DNA of 64,000 bases from Thermoanaerobaculales bacterium (GCA_025456145.1 JALOLD010000028.1:1-64000), one strand, 5' to 3'; positions 18,206 through 26,947 are shown, counted from the stretch's first letter. A program made the numbers and translations. Notes: generated by a model from the letters alone, not told the origin.

Positions 18206-18697
18206 ATGGCAGAGAAGACGACCCAGAGTGTCGACGAGGCGATCGAGCAGGTCGCCGAGGGGGCCGAGGAAGGTCTCGACGAGGTCAAGGAGTCCCTCGC
18301 CCGCGCCGATCGTTCGATGGAGGGCGCCAAGGCGGTGATCCAGGGCGCGGTCGGCAAGGCCTCGGAGCTCGGCGCAGGCTCGGCCGAGAAGGCGCGCCTC
18401 TACCTCGACGAGGCCCGCAAGGCGCTCGGCGACGCCCGCCAGGCGATGGGCGGGCTGGCGACGAGGAGCCGCAAGCAGGCCGAGATCCTCTACGCCAAGT
18501 CCAAGGAGCAGTACGAGATCCTCGTGCGGAAGGCGCGAGAGCTCTTCGGCAAGGTCCGCGACCGGGTCGCCGAGGTCGACTTCAAGGCCAAGGGCGACCA
18601 GGTGCTCGACTACATCCGTCACAACCCCGGCAAGTCGGTGCTCATCGCCCTGGCCGCGGGCTTCGTGATCGGGTACATCGCGCGCCCGCGCGACTGA
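18206..18697 (+). CDS. DUF883/YqjD-like membrane-anchored helical protein
   Basis: 163 residues. Most of the chain is a charged amphipathic helix rich in Ala, Glu, Lys and Arg (about 5-135). It ends with a short linker, HNPGKSV, and one hydrophobic span, LIALAAGFVIGYIAR, at the extreme C-terminus. That layout matches the ElaB/YqjD/DUF883 group, whose E. coli members are inner-membrane proteins that bind ribosomes in stationary phase. The family match rests on architecture and the terminal motif, not on a search. It has its own promoter and precedes two small genes on the same strand. Confidence 0.7.
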   Translation: MAEKTTQSVDEAIEQVAEGAEEGLDEVKESLARADRSMEGAKAVIQGAVGKASELGAGSAEKARLYLDEARKALGDARQAMGGLATRSRKQAEILYAKSKEQYEILVRKARELFGKVRDRVAEVDFKAKGDQVLDYIRHNPGKSVLIALAAGFVIGYIARPRD

Positions 18698-18709
18698 CCG
18701 GGGCGGGTC

Positions 18710-19066
18710 ATGGACCGATCGATCGACATCCCGCTGGACGCCGTGCTCGACGATGACGCCGTGCTCGACGAGGAGGACGTGCTCGACGACGAGGAGACCG
18801 GGGCCGGGAGCGGATCGGCGAGCGCGGCGATCGGCCGCAAGATCGACGCCGACTCGATCCTCGACTCGCTGCTGCCGAAGAACATCGACTGGCGGGACAC
18901 GGTTCGCCGCTACCCGATCGGGTCGATGCTGTGCGTCGGGCTGGTCGGCTATCTGGTCGGCCGCACCAAGGGGGCGATGATCCTGTCCGGGCTCACCGCC
19001 GGGCTGTCGGCGGCGATGGTCCGCCAGCTCTCCGACGTGTTCGAGGGCGACTTCTTCGACTACTGA
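18710..19066 (+). CDS. Small membrane protein, unknown function
   Basis: 118 residues. The N-terminal 35 are strongly acidic (runs of Asp and Glu), followed by KIDADSILDSLLPKNIDWRD. A hydrophobic C-terminal half has two Gly/Ala-rich segments (GSMLCVGLVGYLVGRTKGAM and GLTAGLSAAMVRQLSD). The GxxxG pattern resembles the C-terminal span of the preceding DUF883-like protein, so the two may partner in the membrane. It begins 12 nt after that gene. Confidence 0.65.
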   Translation: MDRSIDIPLDAVLDDDAVLDEEDVLDDEETGAGSGSASAAIGRKIDADSILDSLLPKNIDWRDTVRRYPIGSMLCVGLVGYLVGRTKGAMILSGLTAGLSAAMVRQLSDVFEGDFFDY

Positions 19067-19094
19067 TCGTCTCCGGGCCCGGCGAGGAGAGGAG

Positions 19095-19328
19095 ATGCCG
19101 ACTGATCCCGTCACCTCCGAGTGGGTCACCGTCGAGGAGGCGACCGACGAGCGGCTGGCGACCGCGGTGGCCGACCGCCTCAGACGGGCGGGCGTGCCGG
19201 TTCGTCTGAGCCGTGCCGGTCGCTCCGACCCCTCCCGCCAGGCCGGCGAGCTGACGGTGCAGGTTCCGCTCGAGAGCTTCGAGCTCGCCCTCGAGGCCCT
19301 CGAGGGGCTGGACGAGGAGGGGCCCTGA
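19095..19328 (+). CDS. Small protein resembling DUF2007 signal-transduction modules
   Basis: 77 residues with a ferredoxin-like pattern: a strand EWVTVEEATDE, a helix LATAVADRLRRAGVPVRL, then strand LTVQVPLESFELALEALE and an acidic end. This order resembles the small DUF2007/putative signal-transducing family; the match is tentative. GGAGAGGAG precedes the ATG. The stop overlaps the proposed start of the kinase gene, suggesting coupling. Confidence 0.6.
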   Translation: MPTDPVTSEWVTVEEATDERLATAVADRLRRAGVPVRLSRAGRSDPSRQAGELTVQVPLESFELALEALEGLDEEGP

Positions 19329-21652
19329 GCGGCCCGGGAGACGGCGGCGGCGCCGGGTCGCGACGCCGGCCGCTGAGCCTCGGCCGGTCCTTCCTGCTCT
19401 GGCTGCTCGGCGTGCTCGTGCTGACGCTGCTCGCGGTCAGCGCCCTGGTGCTCTGGCACGAGCACCGCGTGCTCAACGACGAGCTCGAGGTGCAGGGCGA
19501 TCTGCTCGCCCGGCTCCTCGCCCTGTCGGCCGCCGACGGCGGCTCGCCGGAGTACCTCGCCGTCCTGACCATGACCGATCTCACGGCGGGCGAGGTGCGC
19601 TCGGTCGACGGGGAGGTGATGTGGCGCTACGGCCCGCCCCTCGACGAGATCACCCCGATCGCCGGACCGCAGCTGCGGGTCGACCGTCGGGTCGAGGTCG
19701 CGGCCGGGCCGTGGGGCCAGCGCCAGGCCTTCGACGTCAGCCTGCTGATGTCGCGATCGCGGCTCCAGGGCTCGCTCGCCGGCGCCGCGGTTCGACTGGT
19801 GGTCGCCCTCGCCTTCGCCCTGGCGATCGCCATGACGGTCGGGCTGTGGATGGTCGGTCGGGTGGTCGAGCCCCTCGCCGAGCTCGCCGAGCTGTCGCGC
19901 AGCTTCGACCCGCGGGAGCCGCTCGAGGTCTCGCCGGTCGGCCGGGGCGTCGCCGAGCTCGCCGAGCTCGCGGCGGCGTTCCGCGAGATGACCCGGCGGC
20001 TCAGCGAGCAGCAGCGCTCGCTCGTCGCGAGCGAGCGTCGCTTCCGGGAGCTCTTCGCCTCCTCGCCGACCCCGCTGCTCGAGCTCGACCGCGAGACGAG
20101 GATCCGTGGCGCCAACCCGGCCGCGGTCGCCTTTCTCGGGGCCGAGCCGGGGGCGGTCGCCGGGCGGCCGCTCGGCGCCTTCACGGTCGACGCGCCGGAC
20201 CGGCTCGCCGGGTCGACCACATCGGCCGGCGAGAGCGTCGTCGAGACCCGATGGCGGATGCCCGACGGCGATCTGGCCGAGGTCGAGCTCCACCTCCGCT
20301 CGGCCGGCGACGCCGGCCACCTGATCGCCTCGATCCACGACCTGACCGACCGGGTCCGTCGTCTCGGCGAGCGCTGGCAGCGGACCTTCGACGCCATGAT
20401 CGACGGGGTGGCGCTGGTCGCCGACGATGCCGGCGTGGTGGTCGCCAACCGCGCCCTGGCGCCGCACCTGCCGGCGCTCGGCCCCGAGGTGCTGGCGCGG
20501 GCCGCCGCCGAGGGGAGCTGGCGGACGCGGAGCCTCGACCGGCTGCTCGAGTGCAACCTGAGCCGGCCGGGCGGGCTCGAGCACGCCATCCTCGTGGTCC
20601 GCGACGTCACCGAGGCGGTCAGCGCCGAGGCCCGGCTCCGCGAGGCCGGCAAGATGCAGGCGGTGGCGACCCTGGCGAGCGGCGTCGCCCACGACTTCAA
20701 CAACCTGCTCGCGGCGGTCCAGCTCCACCTCCGCCTCATCGAGGCCGAGCCGGAGCGGGCCGGCGAGGCGGTGGCCGCGATCCGCGACCTCGCCGAGCAG
20801 GGCAGCGAGGTCGTGAGCGAGCTCCTGCTCTTCGCCCGCTCGGACTCGAGCGCCGCCCCCCAGACCCTCGATCTCGTCTCGCTGGTGAGCGAGCAGCGGA
20901 CGGTGCTCAACCACCTGCTTCCGGATGGGGTCGAGCTCGAGGTGAAGACCGGGGACGGCGCCCCGGTTCCGGTGGTCGGCAACCCGGTCGCGCTGCGCCG
21001 GCTGCTGCTCAACCTCGTGGTCAACGCCCGCGATGCGGTGGCCTCAGACGGCGGGACGATCACGGTGTCGGTGGGCCGCCGCGGCGGCCGGGCCGAGCTC
21101 GAGGTCGCCGACACCGGTCCCGGCATCGCCGACGAGATCCGCGACCGGCTGTTCGAGCCCTTCTTCACCCTGCGCCGGCGGGGCCGCGGCGCCGGGCTCG
21201 GCCTGGCGGTGGTCTATGCCGTCGCCTCGGCCCACGGCGGCGAGGTCGAGCTCGTCTCGGGGGCCGGCGAGGGGGCGCGCTTCGTCGTCCGGCTGCCCCC
21301 CGGCGACATCGCCGAGCTCGCCGGCGCGGACCACGACGACCCCGCGGCGCAGGCCGGTCGGGGCGCCCGGGTGCTGCTCGTCGAGCCCGACGGCCGGGCG
21401 GCGGCCGCGATCCTCGAGCGGCTCGCCGAGGCGGGCCACGACGTCCGTCACGCCCCCGGGGTCGGCGCCGCGCGCCGGATCGCCGCCGGGTGGCCGCCGG
21501 CGGCGGTGGTGGCGCGACCCGACGACCGGGCGGCCGCCGAGTGGTCGGTCGGCGCCGGGCTTCCCCTGGTGACCGCACCGCCGACCGCGGCGGCGACCGA
21601 TGCGGTGCTCGCCCGCCTCGCCGAGCTCGCCGGGGCGGCGGAGATCGGGTGA
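19325..21652 (+). CDS. Membrane PAS histidine kinase with degenerate receiver tail
   Basis: 775 residues if read from the CTG at 19325, which overlaps the preceding TGA as CTGA. The only alternative is the ATG at 19121, which would overlap the whole 77-codon gene. Order: membrane span (about 22-44), periplasmic sensor, second span (about 158-180), HAMP, PAS (about 240-345), a second PAS-like module (352-430), HisKA with GVAHDFNNLL (His456), and HATPase with NLVVNARDAV, DTGPGIAD and GAGLGLAVVY. The last 95 residues open like a receiver (RVLLVEPDGRAAAAILERL), but the phospho-acceptor position reads AVVARPD without the expected Asp. No response regulator gene is adjacent, so its partner is unknown. 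Confidence 0.85.
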   Translation: MSGPGDGGGAGSRRRPLSLGRSFLLWLLGVLVLTLLAVSALVLWHEHRVLNDELEVQGDLLARLLALSAADGGSPEYLAVLTMTDLTAGEVRSVDGEVMWRYGPPLDEITPIAGPQLRVDRRVEVAAGPWGQRQAFDVSLLMSRSRLQGSLAGAAVRLVVALAFALAIAMTVGLWMVGRVVEPLAELAELSRSFDPREPLEVSPVGRGVAELAELAAAFREMTRRLSEQQRSLVASERRFRELFASSPTPLLELDRETRIRGANPAAVAFLGAEPGAVAGRPLGAFTVDAPDRLAGSTTSAGESVVETRWRMPDGDLAEVELHLRSAGDAGHLIASIHDLTDRVRRLGERWQRTFDAMIDGVALVADDAGVVVANRALAPHLPALGPEVLARAAAEGSWRTRSLDRLLECNLSRPGGLEHAILVVRDVTEAVSAEARLREAGKMQAVATLASGVAHDFNNLLAAVQLHLRLIEAEPERAGEAVAAIRDLAEQGSEVVSELLLFARSDSSAAPQTLDLVSLVSEQRTVLNHLLPDGVELEVKTGDGAPVPVVGNPVALRRLLLNLVVNARDAVASDGGTITVSVGRRGGRAELEVADTGPGIADEIRDRLFEPFFTLRRRGRGAGLGLAVVYAVASAHGGEVELVSGAGEGARFVVRLPPGDIAELAGADHDDPAAQAGRGARVLLVEPDGRAAAAILERLAEAGHDVRHAPGVGAARRIAAGWPPAAVVARPDDRAAAEWSVGAGLPLVTAPPTAAATDAVLARLAELAGAAEIG

Positions 21653-24099
21653 GCGGAGACGACGCCGCCCCGCCGCGCTACCCTGGGCCGGTGAGACCGG
21701 ACCCCGAGAACGGGCGCGCCCGGCGGCTGCGCCGGTGGGCGCCGTGGATCGCCCTGGTCGGGCTGTCGCTCGCCCTCCACCTGTGGGAGCTCGGCGACCG
21801 CTCCTACCACCACGACGAGTCGATCCACGCCCACTCGGCCTACAACCTGGCGACCAACGGGATCTACCGCTACGACCCGACCTATCACGGCCCGTTGCTC
21901 TACTACCTGGTCGCCGCCACCTTTCTCGGCCCGCTCGGCGACACCGACTTCTCGGCCCGGCTCCCGGTGGCCCTCACCGGGGTGCTCCTCGTCGCGGTCG
22001 CCTACGCCCTGCGGCGTCCCCTCGGCGGCCGTGCCGCCTGGTGGACCGGTCTGCTGGCGACGCTCTCGCCGATCACCCTCTACTACGGCCGGTTCCTGCG
22101 CATGGACGTGCTCGAGATGCTCACCGCCTCGGCCGCCGGGGTCGCCGCCTGGCGGGCGTCCCGCGGCAGCACCGTGGCCTGGGCGTGGTTCGGCCTGTTT
22201 GTCGGGGCGGCCCTCGCGACCAAGGAGAACTCCTACGTCACCGGCGCCCTGGTGGTCGCGGTGTGGATGGTGCTCGCGGTGGTCAGCGGGCTGCGCCGGA
22301 GCGTGCCGGCGACCATCGCCTGGCTGGCCCGCCACCGCTGGGGGGTCCTGACCGCGGTCGCGGTCTCGGTCGTCGTCGTCGTGCCGCTCTTCACGGTCGG
22401 CTTCACCCACCCCGAGGACTGGCTCTTCCCCAAGAAGGCGATCGGCTACTGGTGGGGCCAGCACAACCAGCAGCGGGTCGGCGGCCCGCCCTGGTTCCAC
22501 CTGCCGCGGCTCGCCGCCTACGAGTTCCTGCCGATCGCCGCCGCCCTCGCCTGGGCCCTCCGGCGCGGCCGCCGGATGCGGCTCTTCGAGGTGTCGCTGC
22601 TGCTCTTCGCGATCTCGTCGGTCTGCATGTACGCCTATCTCGGCGAGAAGGTGCCCTGGCTCGGCGTCCACCAGGTGTGGGCCTTCCTGCCCCTGGCCGG
22701 GCTCCAGCTCGCCCGCACCTTCGGCCCGCGCGGCCGCTGGTGGAGCCGCTCCCTCGCCGGCGCCGGCCTCGCCGCCACCGCCCTGGTCAGCCTGACGGCG
22801 AGCTTCGTCACCGACGAGATCTCGCCCAACCTCGAGCGCGCCGAGATGATCGTCTACGTCCAGACCTCCCCCGAGGTCGCCGAGCTGGCGCGCGAGGGGG
22901 TGGCCCTCGCCGCCGAGGGCCACCCGACGGTGGCGGCGGTGGCCGGCGACGCCGGCTGGCCGCTCACCTGGTACTGGCGGAGGACGCCGACCCGCTGGTC
23001 CGACCCGCCGCCCGGTCTGCGGCCGCCGCTGGTGATCTGCGACGCCGACGACCAGCAGCGCGTCCGGACGATCCTCGGGCCGAGCTACCGCGGCGAGCGG
23101 ATCCCGCTGCGCGCCTGGTGGGTGATCGAGGAGGCGACCCTGACGCCGGCCTCGCTGGCCCGCTGGCTTCTCACCCGGGTCCCCTTCAACCCGATCGGCT
23201 CGACCGACATCATGGTCTTCCGGCGCAGCGACGGCGAGGCCGAGCCGGCGGTCGAGGTGGAGGCGCCGCGGCTGCTCGCCGACGCTCTCGGCGCGACCCG
23301 GGCGCGGCTGGTCGGCGAGGGCTGGCTGACCGAGCCGCGCGGGCTCGCGGTCGACGCCGACGGCCGGCTGGCGGTCGCCGACCCGGGGCTCGGCGGGGTG
23401 CGGCTGTTCGACGCCGACGGCCGGCCGCTCCTCATCGAGCTCGGCAGGACCATGGACCGGCCCGAGAGCGTCGCCTGGGCGCCGGCCGGAATCCTGGCGA
23501 CCGCCGACACCTGGAACCACCGGGTGCTCCTCGAGCGCCCGGGCGAGCCCGGGGTCACCGAGCTGCCCGCCCCGGAGGGCGGCTGGTTCGGCCCGCGCGG
23601 GGTGGCGGTGGCGCCGGACGGGACGATCGCCGTCGCCGACACCGGCAACAAGAGGGTGGTGCTGTACCTACCCGAGGAGGGCGCCGGCTTCGAGCTGCGG
23701 CTGATCGGCGGCCCGGGCGACGGGCCGGGCCGCTTCTCCGAGCCGGTCGGGCTGGTCTGGCTCGACGACCAGCGCCTCGCGGTGTGCGACACCGGCAACC
23801 ACCGGCTGCAGATCGTCGACCGGACCGGGGCGGCCCTCGCGGTCGTCGACCTGCCGGGGGGCTGGACCGACTTCTACTCGCGGCCCCAGGTCGCGCTGCT
23901 CGGCGACGGCCGGCTGCTCGCCACCGACCCCCCGGCGCGCTCGCTCTGGCTGGTCGACCCGGCCCAGGGGACGACCCCCGAGCGTCTCGACCTGGCGGGC
24001 GACGGGATCGAGCCGGCCGGCATCGCCCGGCGCGGATCCGAGCTCTACATCGGCGATCTGCGCGGCCGGGTGTGGGCGCTGACGCTGGCGGATCGATGA
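21649..24099 (+). CDS. Agl23-like GT-C membrane protein fused to NHL beta-propeller
   Basis: 816 residues from a GTG overlapping the kinase stop (GTGA). The N-terminal two thirds is a polytopic membrane protein. Its first loop carries SYHHDESIHAHSAYNL (Asp56, Glu57), and later come YDPTYHGPLLYYLV and ATKENSYV, the pattern of the TIGR03663/Agl23 family, related to GT-C and GT39 glycosyltransferases that use lipid-linked sugars. From about residue 560 the chain becomes NHL repeats (GWFGPRGVAVAPDGTIAVAD, DTGNKRVVLY, VCDTGNHRLQIVD), a periplasmic-type beta-propeller. It probably acts in envelope or protein glycosylation. Acceptor and donor cannot be told. Confidence 0.8.
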   Translation: MSGDDAAPPRYPGPVRPDPENGRARRLRRWAPWIALVGLSLALHLWELGDRSYHHDESIHAHSAYNLATNGIYRYDPTYHGPLLYYLVAATFLGPLGDTDFSARLPVALTGVLLVAVAYALRRPLGGRAAWWTGLLATLSPITLYYGRFLRMDVLEMLTASAAGVAAWRASRGSTVAWAWFGLFVGAALATKENSYVTGALVVAVWMVLAVVSGLRRSVPATIAWLARHRWGVLTAVAVSVVVVVPLFTVGFTHPEDWLFPKKAIGYWWGQHNQQRVGGPPWFHLPRLAAYEFLPIAAALAWALRRGRRMRLFEVSLLLFAISSVCMYAYLGEKVPWLGVHQVWAFLPLAGLQLARTFGPRGRWWSRSLAGAGLAATALVSLTASFVTDEISPNLERAEMIVYVQTSPEVAELAREGVALAAEGHPTVAAVAGDAGWPLTWYWRRTPTRWSDPPPGLRPPLVICDADDQQRVRTILGPSYRGERIPLRAWWVIEEATLTPASLARWLLTRVPFNPIGSTDIMVFRRSDGEAEPAVEVEAPRLLADALGATRARLVGEGWLTEPRGLAVDADGRLAVADPGLGGVRLFDADGRPLLIELGRTMDRPESVAWAPAGILATADTWNHRVLLERPGEPGVTELPAPEGGWFGPRGVAVAPDGTIAVADTGNKRVVLYLPEEGAGFELRLIGGPGDGPGRFSEPVGLVWLDDQRLAVCDTGNHRLQIVDRTGAALAVVDLPGGWTDFYSRPQVALLGDGRLLATDPPARSLWLVDPAQGTTPERLDLAGDGIEPAGIARRGSELYIGDLRGRVWALTLADR

Positions 24100-24255
24100 A
24101 GGATGAATGATCAACGACAAACGGCGGTCCCGGCGGGGGTCGCGGCCATTGTCAAAGCTCTTTGAAGGTGTGACCGGGACCCTTGACCCTTGCCGAGGGG
24201 GGCTCGCATGCTGAAGTGGATGGAATGGGCCCATCGACCGCGAGGAGGTGGCGTG
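24100..24255 (+). promoter_or_regulatory. Leader region of the minor-pilin operon
   Basis: This 156-nt gap opens with a GATGAA/GATGAAT stutter. It has an 8-bp inverted repeat, GGTCCCGG (24126-24133) with CCGGGACC (24174-24181), enclosing a small hairpin CAAAGCTCTTTG. It ends with GCGAGGAGGTGGCGTG, the ribosome binding site of the first pseudopilin. No clear -35/-10 pair was found. Confidence 0.4.
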
Positions 24256-24882
24256 ATGCGGCGAGGACGTCTTCGCCAGCGGGGCTTCACCCTGATCGAG
24301 GCCCTCGTGGTGGTCGGGATCATCGGCATCGTCGTCGCGATCAGCATCCCGAGCCTGCGCCGCTCGCGGATGCGCGCCACCATGCTCGACACGGTCCGGA
24401 CCTTCCAGCAGGCCACCGCGGTGTCGCGGATCAACGCCATCAAGCGCGGGACCAACGTCTGCCTGCGGGTGCTCGACGACGACAGCCGGCAGCAGCTCAG
24501 CGAGTTCCGCTCGTGGTTCGACGACAACTCCAACGAGGTCGAGGACGCCGGCGAGGAGCTCGTCGGCAGCTGGCAGATCCGCAACGTCGACGAGTGGTCC
24601 TTCGAGGACTCGGCGACCTTCCCGATGTACATCCTCAACGCCGCCGGCGGCGGCGACGACCGGGGCGTCGTCTACCTGCCCAACGGCATGGCCCTGACCG
24701 CGGTCGCCGGTCAGCCGGGGGTCGGCCAGGGCGCCTTCGAGTACTACGTCTGGTACGACGCCCGCAAGTGGAACACCTTTCAGTTCAGCGTCTTCGGCGG
24801 GGCCGGGACGGTCCGGGTCCAGATGTGGAACCCGGCGGCCGGCGCCTTCGACGACAACTTCGCCTACTGGGAGTACTACTGA
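24256..24882 (+). CDS. GspH/FimT-like type IV pseudopilin
   Basis: 208 residues from the ATG at 24256, chosen because GAGGAGGTG lies just upstream and the prepilin leader is then 10 residues long. Basic MRRGRLRQRG is followed by the cleavage site and FTLIEALVVVGIIGIVVAI, with Glu at +5 of the mature chain. The C-terminal half is beta-rich (DEWSFEDSATFPMYILN, RGVVYLPNGMALTAV), as in GspH/FimU minor pilins. It opens a cluster of four pseudopilins and two PilY1-type proteins and would belong to the pilus-tip initiation complex. Confidence 0.87.
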   Translation: MRRGRLRQRGFTLIEALVVVGIIGIVVAISIPSLRRSRMRATMLDTVRTFQQATAVSRINAIKRGTNVCLRVLDDDSRQQLSEFRSWFDDNSNEVEDAGEELVGSWQIRNVDEWSFEDSATFPMYILNAAGGGDDRGVVYLPNGMALTAVAGQPGVGQGAFEYYVWYDARKWNTFQFSVFGGAGTVRVQMWNPAAGAFDDNFAYWEYY

Positions 24883-25349
24883 TGAACCGCCTCCCTCCCC
24901 AGCGCCCGCCGGACGAGGGCTTCACCCTGGTCGAGGTCCTGGTGTCGCTGCTCATCCTGGCGATCATCTCCCTCGGCATCGCCGGGATGTTCTCGCACGC
25001 CATGGTGGTCAACGCCTCGGGCTACGACTACGCCCGGCTCGCCTCGCAGGCCCGCTTCATCCTCGAGGAGCTGCGCGCCCGGCCCTTCAACGACCCGACC
25101 CTCGCGGCGACCACCGGCACCGCCTGGGTGCCGCAGAACCTCGCCTACTCGAACCGCAACTTCACCGCCACCTACGCGGTGACCGACTTCGCGATCGTCA
25201 ACTGGACCGATCTCGGTGGGACGTGGCCGGCGCCGACCGGCGGCAACCCCGGCAACGTCAAGCGGATCACCGTCCGGGTCCAGTCGACCGCGCAGAACCT
25301 CCAGGGCCGGCGCGAGCTCGTGGTCAGCGCGCTCAAGGTGGGAGGCTGA
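24882..25349 (+). CDS. PilV-like minor pilin
   Basis: 155 residues, overlapping the previous stop as TGATG. The leader is Pro-rich and ends DEG, with FTLVEVLVSLLILAIISLGI following and Glu at +5. Acidic residues before the cleavage Gly are unusual for a prepilin leader. The mature part has the PilV/GspI look (ASQARFILEELRARPF). It is expected to be processed by PilD (not in the window) and to join the tip complex. Confidence 0.85.
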   Translation: MNRLPPQRPPDEGFTLVEVLVSLLILAIISLGIAGMFSHAMVVNASGYDYARLASQARFILEELRARPFNDPTLAATTGTAWVPQNLAYSNRNFTATYAVTDFAIVNWTDLGGTWPAPTGGNPGNVKRITVRVQSTAQNLQGRRELVVSALKVGG

Positions 25350-25351
25350 CG

Positions 25352-26494
25352 ATGGCCACCCTCGACCGCCGCCCCTCGGGCTCGGGCTTCACCCTGATCG
25401 AGATGCTGGTCGCGATCGCGGTCTTCACGATCCTGATGATCGGGCTGCTCAACCTCCTCGACTCGTCGACCAAGCTGTCGAAGCTCGAGTCGGCCCTCGC
25501 CGACACCCAGGAGAACGTCCGTTACGCCACCTACCACCTGATGCGCACCGCGCGGATGATGGGCGGCTCGGTGATGCCCTTCGCCCGGGCCGGCGGCGCC
25601 GGCAACGCCTGGGTGGCGGGCGAGGTGCGCAACAACGTCGGCTCGACCGAGACGATCTTCGGCGCGACCGTCGCCACCATGCCGGGCTCCGACGTGCTGG
25701 TGCTGCGCGGCTTCTTCGACGTCGCGCCGTTCTTCGTCGCCCAGACCGATGTCAACCCGGCCGGGATGGTGGTGACGATCCGCGAGCACACCGACCCGGG
25801 TGGGCCCAACGAGCGGGTGATCAACGACCTGACGCCCTGGCAGACCCTCGGCCCGAACCTCTTCCTCAACCGCGGGCTGATCATTTCCACCGGCGAGGGC
25901 GCGACCCAGGTCACCGCCACCGCCCAGGTCGGCGGTCAGTACGTGGTCGGCGAGATCGTCGCCAGCACCGGGGTCACCGGGACCTCGCCCAACCGCACCC
26001 TCGCCCTGACCTACGCCGCCAACGCCGCCTGGGACGTGCTCAACCCGGCGGGCGCCGCGGTCGCGGCCGGCGAGCCGATCTTCCGGGCGTCGCGGGCCGG
26101 CATCCTCGACGCCTTCGCCTACTATGTCGACGACCAGATGATCCTGCGCCGGGTCTCGCCGGCCAACCCGGGCGTGGGCGAGCCGGTGGCGGTCAACATC
26201 GGCAACCTCCAGGTCGAGCTCGGGGTCGACGCCAACTCCGACGGCTTCCTCGACCCGGCCGCCGAGTGGGTCGCGACGCCGACCCTGGGCGCCGCGCTGA
26301 CCGGCGCCGGGGCGCTCGCGATGCGGCTCACCGTGCTCGGCCGGACGCCCTTCGAGGTGCCCGACTGGACCGAGCCCGCCGTGACCTTCGCCGGCGCCGG
26401 CGACATCACCCCGCCGACCGCCGGGGTCTCCGGTCCGCGCCACGCCAAGTGGCGGCGGATGGAGGTCGCGGTGGCGCTGCGCAACTTCATGTGA
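25352..26494 (+). CDS. PilW-like minor pilin
   Basis: 380 residues. The leader ends PSGSG, followed by FTLIEMLVAIAVFTILMIGL with Glu at +5, then the long PilW-type C-terminal domain (NVRYATYHLMRTARMMGGS early on, and late RHAKWRRMEVAVALRNFM). PilW is the large minor pilin that joins PilX, PilV and PilY1 in other species. The TGA overlaps the GTG of the next gene. Confidence 0.87.
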   Translation: MATLDRRPSGSGFTLIEMLVAIAVFTILMIGLLNLLDSSTKLSKLESALADTQENVRYATYHLMRTARMMGGSVMPFARAGGAGNAWVAGEVRNNVGSTETIFGATVATMPGSDVLVLRGFFDVAPFFVAQTDVNPAGMVVTIREHTDPGGPNERVINDLTPWQTLGPNLFLNRGLIISTGEGATQVTATAQVGGQYVVGEIVASTGVTGTSPNRTLALTYAANAAWDVLNPAGAAVAAGEPIFRASRAGILDAFAYYVDDQMILRRVSPANPGVGEPVAVNIGNLQVELGVDANSDGFLDPAAEWVATPTLGAALTGAGALAMRLTVLGRTPFEVPDWTEPAVTFAGAGDITPPTAGVSGPRHAKWRRMEVAVALRNFM

Positions 26495-26937
26495 CGGTCC
26501 TCGCCTTCCTCGGTCTCGGGCTGCTCCTCCAGACCTCGCTCGGGCTGCAGGCGGCGGGCACCGACCGCTGGGTGGTGCGCGCCCTGTATGCCGCCGACGC
26601 CGGCACCCAGGCCGAGATCGTCACCCTGGCGACCGGCGCGGTCGGGATGGGGACCTTCGTCCTCGCCGACGACGCCGGGCTGCCCGGGATGCTCATGGGC
26701 GACTACAACGTGACGGTGAGCGATGTCTGCGAGCTGCAGCCGCCGTCCGAGGCCGTCGATCCGGTGACCGGGCAGACCTGGGACACCAGCTTCCGCGCCC
26801 GCCACTTCTTCTTCCGCAGCGCCGCGACCCGCGACGCCGGTCTGCTGGTCGGCCTGACCCAGGCCGCGATCACCCAGGACGTGACGATCATGCCGATTCC
26901 GGTCGACAACATCTTCCCGGCGACGACGTGCTACTGA
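26491..26937 (+). CDS. PilX-like minor pilin lacking a recognisable prepilin leader
   Basis: 148 residues from a GTG overlapping the PilW-like stop (GTGA). The chain starts directly in a hydrophobic helix, TVLAFLGLGLLLQTSLGLQA, then RALYAADAGTQAEIV, which matches the AAYAADAG-type segment of PilX_N proteins. The usual basic leader and G-F/G-A cleavage site are absent, and no in-frame start upstream supplies them except read-through of pilW. It ends in a beta-rich domain with two cysteines far apart. Position (after PilW, before PilY1) supports PilX. Confidence 0.75.
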   Translation: MTVLAFLGLGLLLQTSLGLQAAGTDRWVVRALYAADAGTQAEIVTLATGAVGMGTFVLADDAGLPGMLMGDYNVTVSDVCELQPPSEAVDPVTGQTWDTSFRARHFFFRSAATRDAGLLVGLTQAAITQDVTIMPIPVDNIFPATTCY

Positions 26938-26947
26938 GGGGGCCGAG

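Noticed and set aside
17670-18756. Open frames encoding RTRTRT, SESASE or GRGLGRG repeats
   Set aside because: They are direct translations of the GTCCGC/GCGGAC tandem arrays and do not continue into conserved protein.
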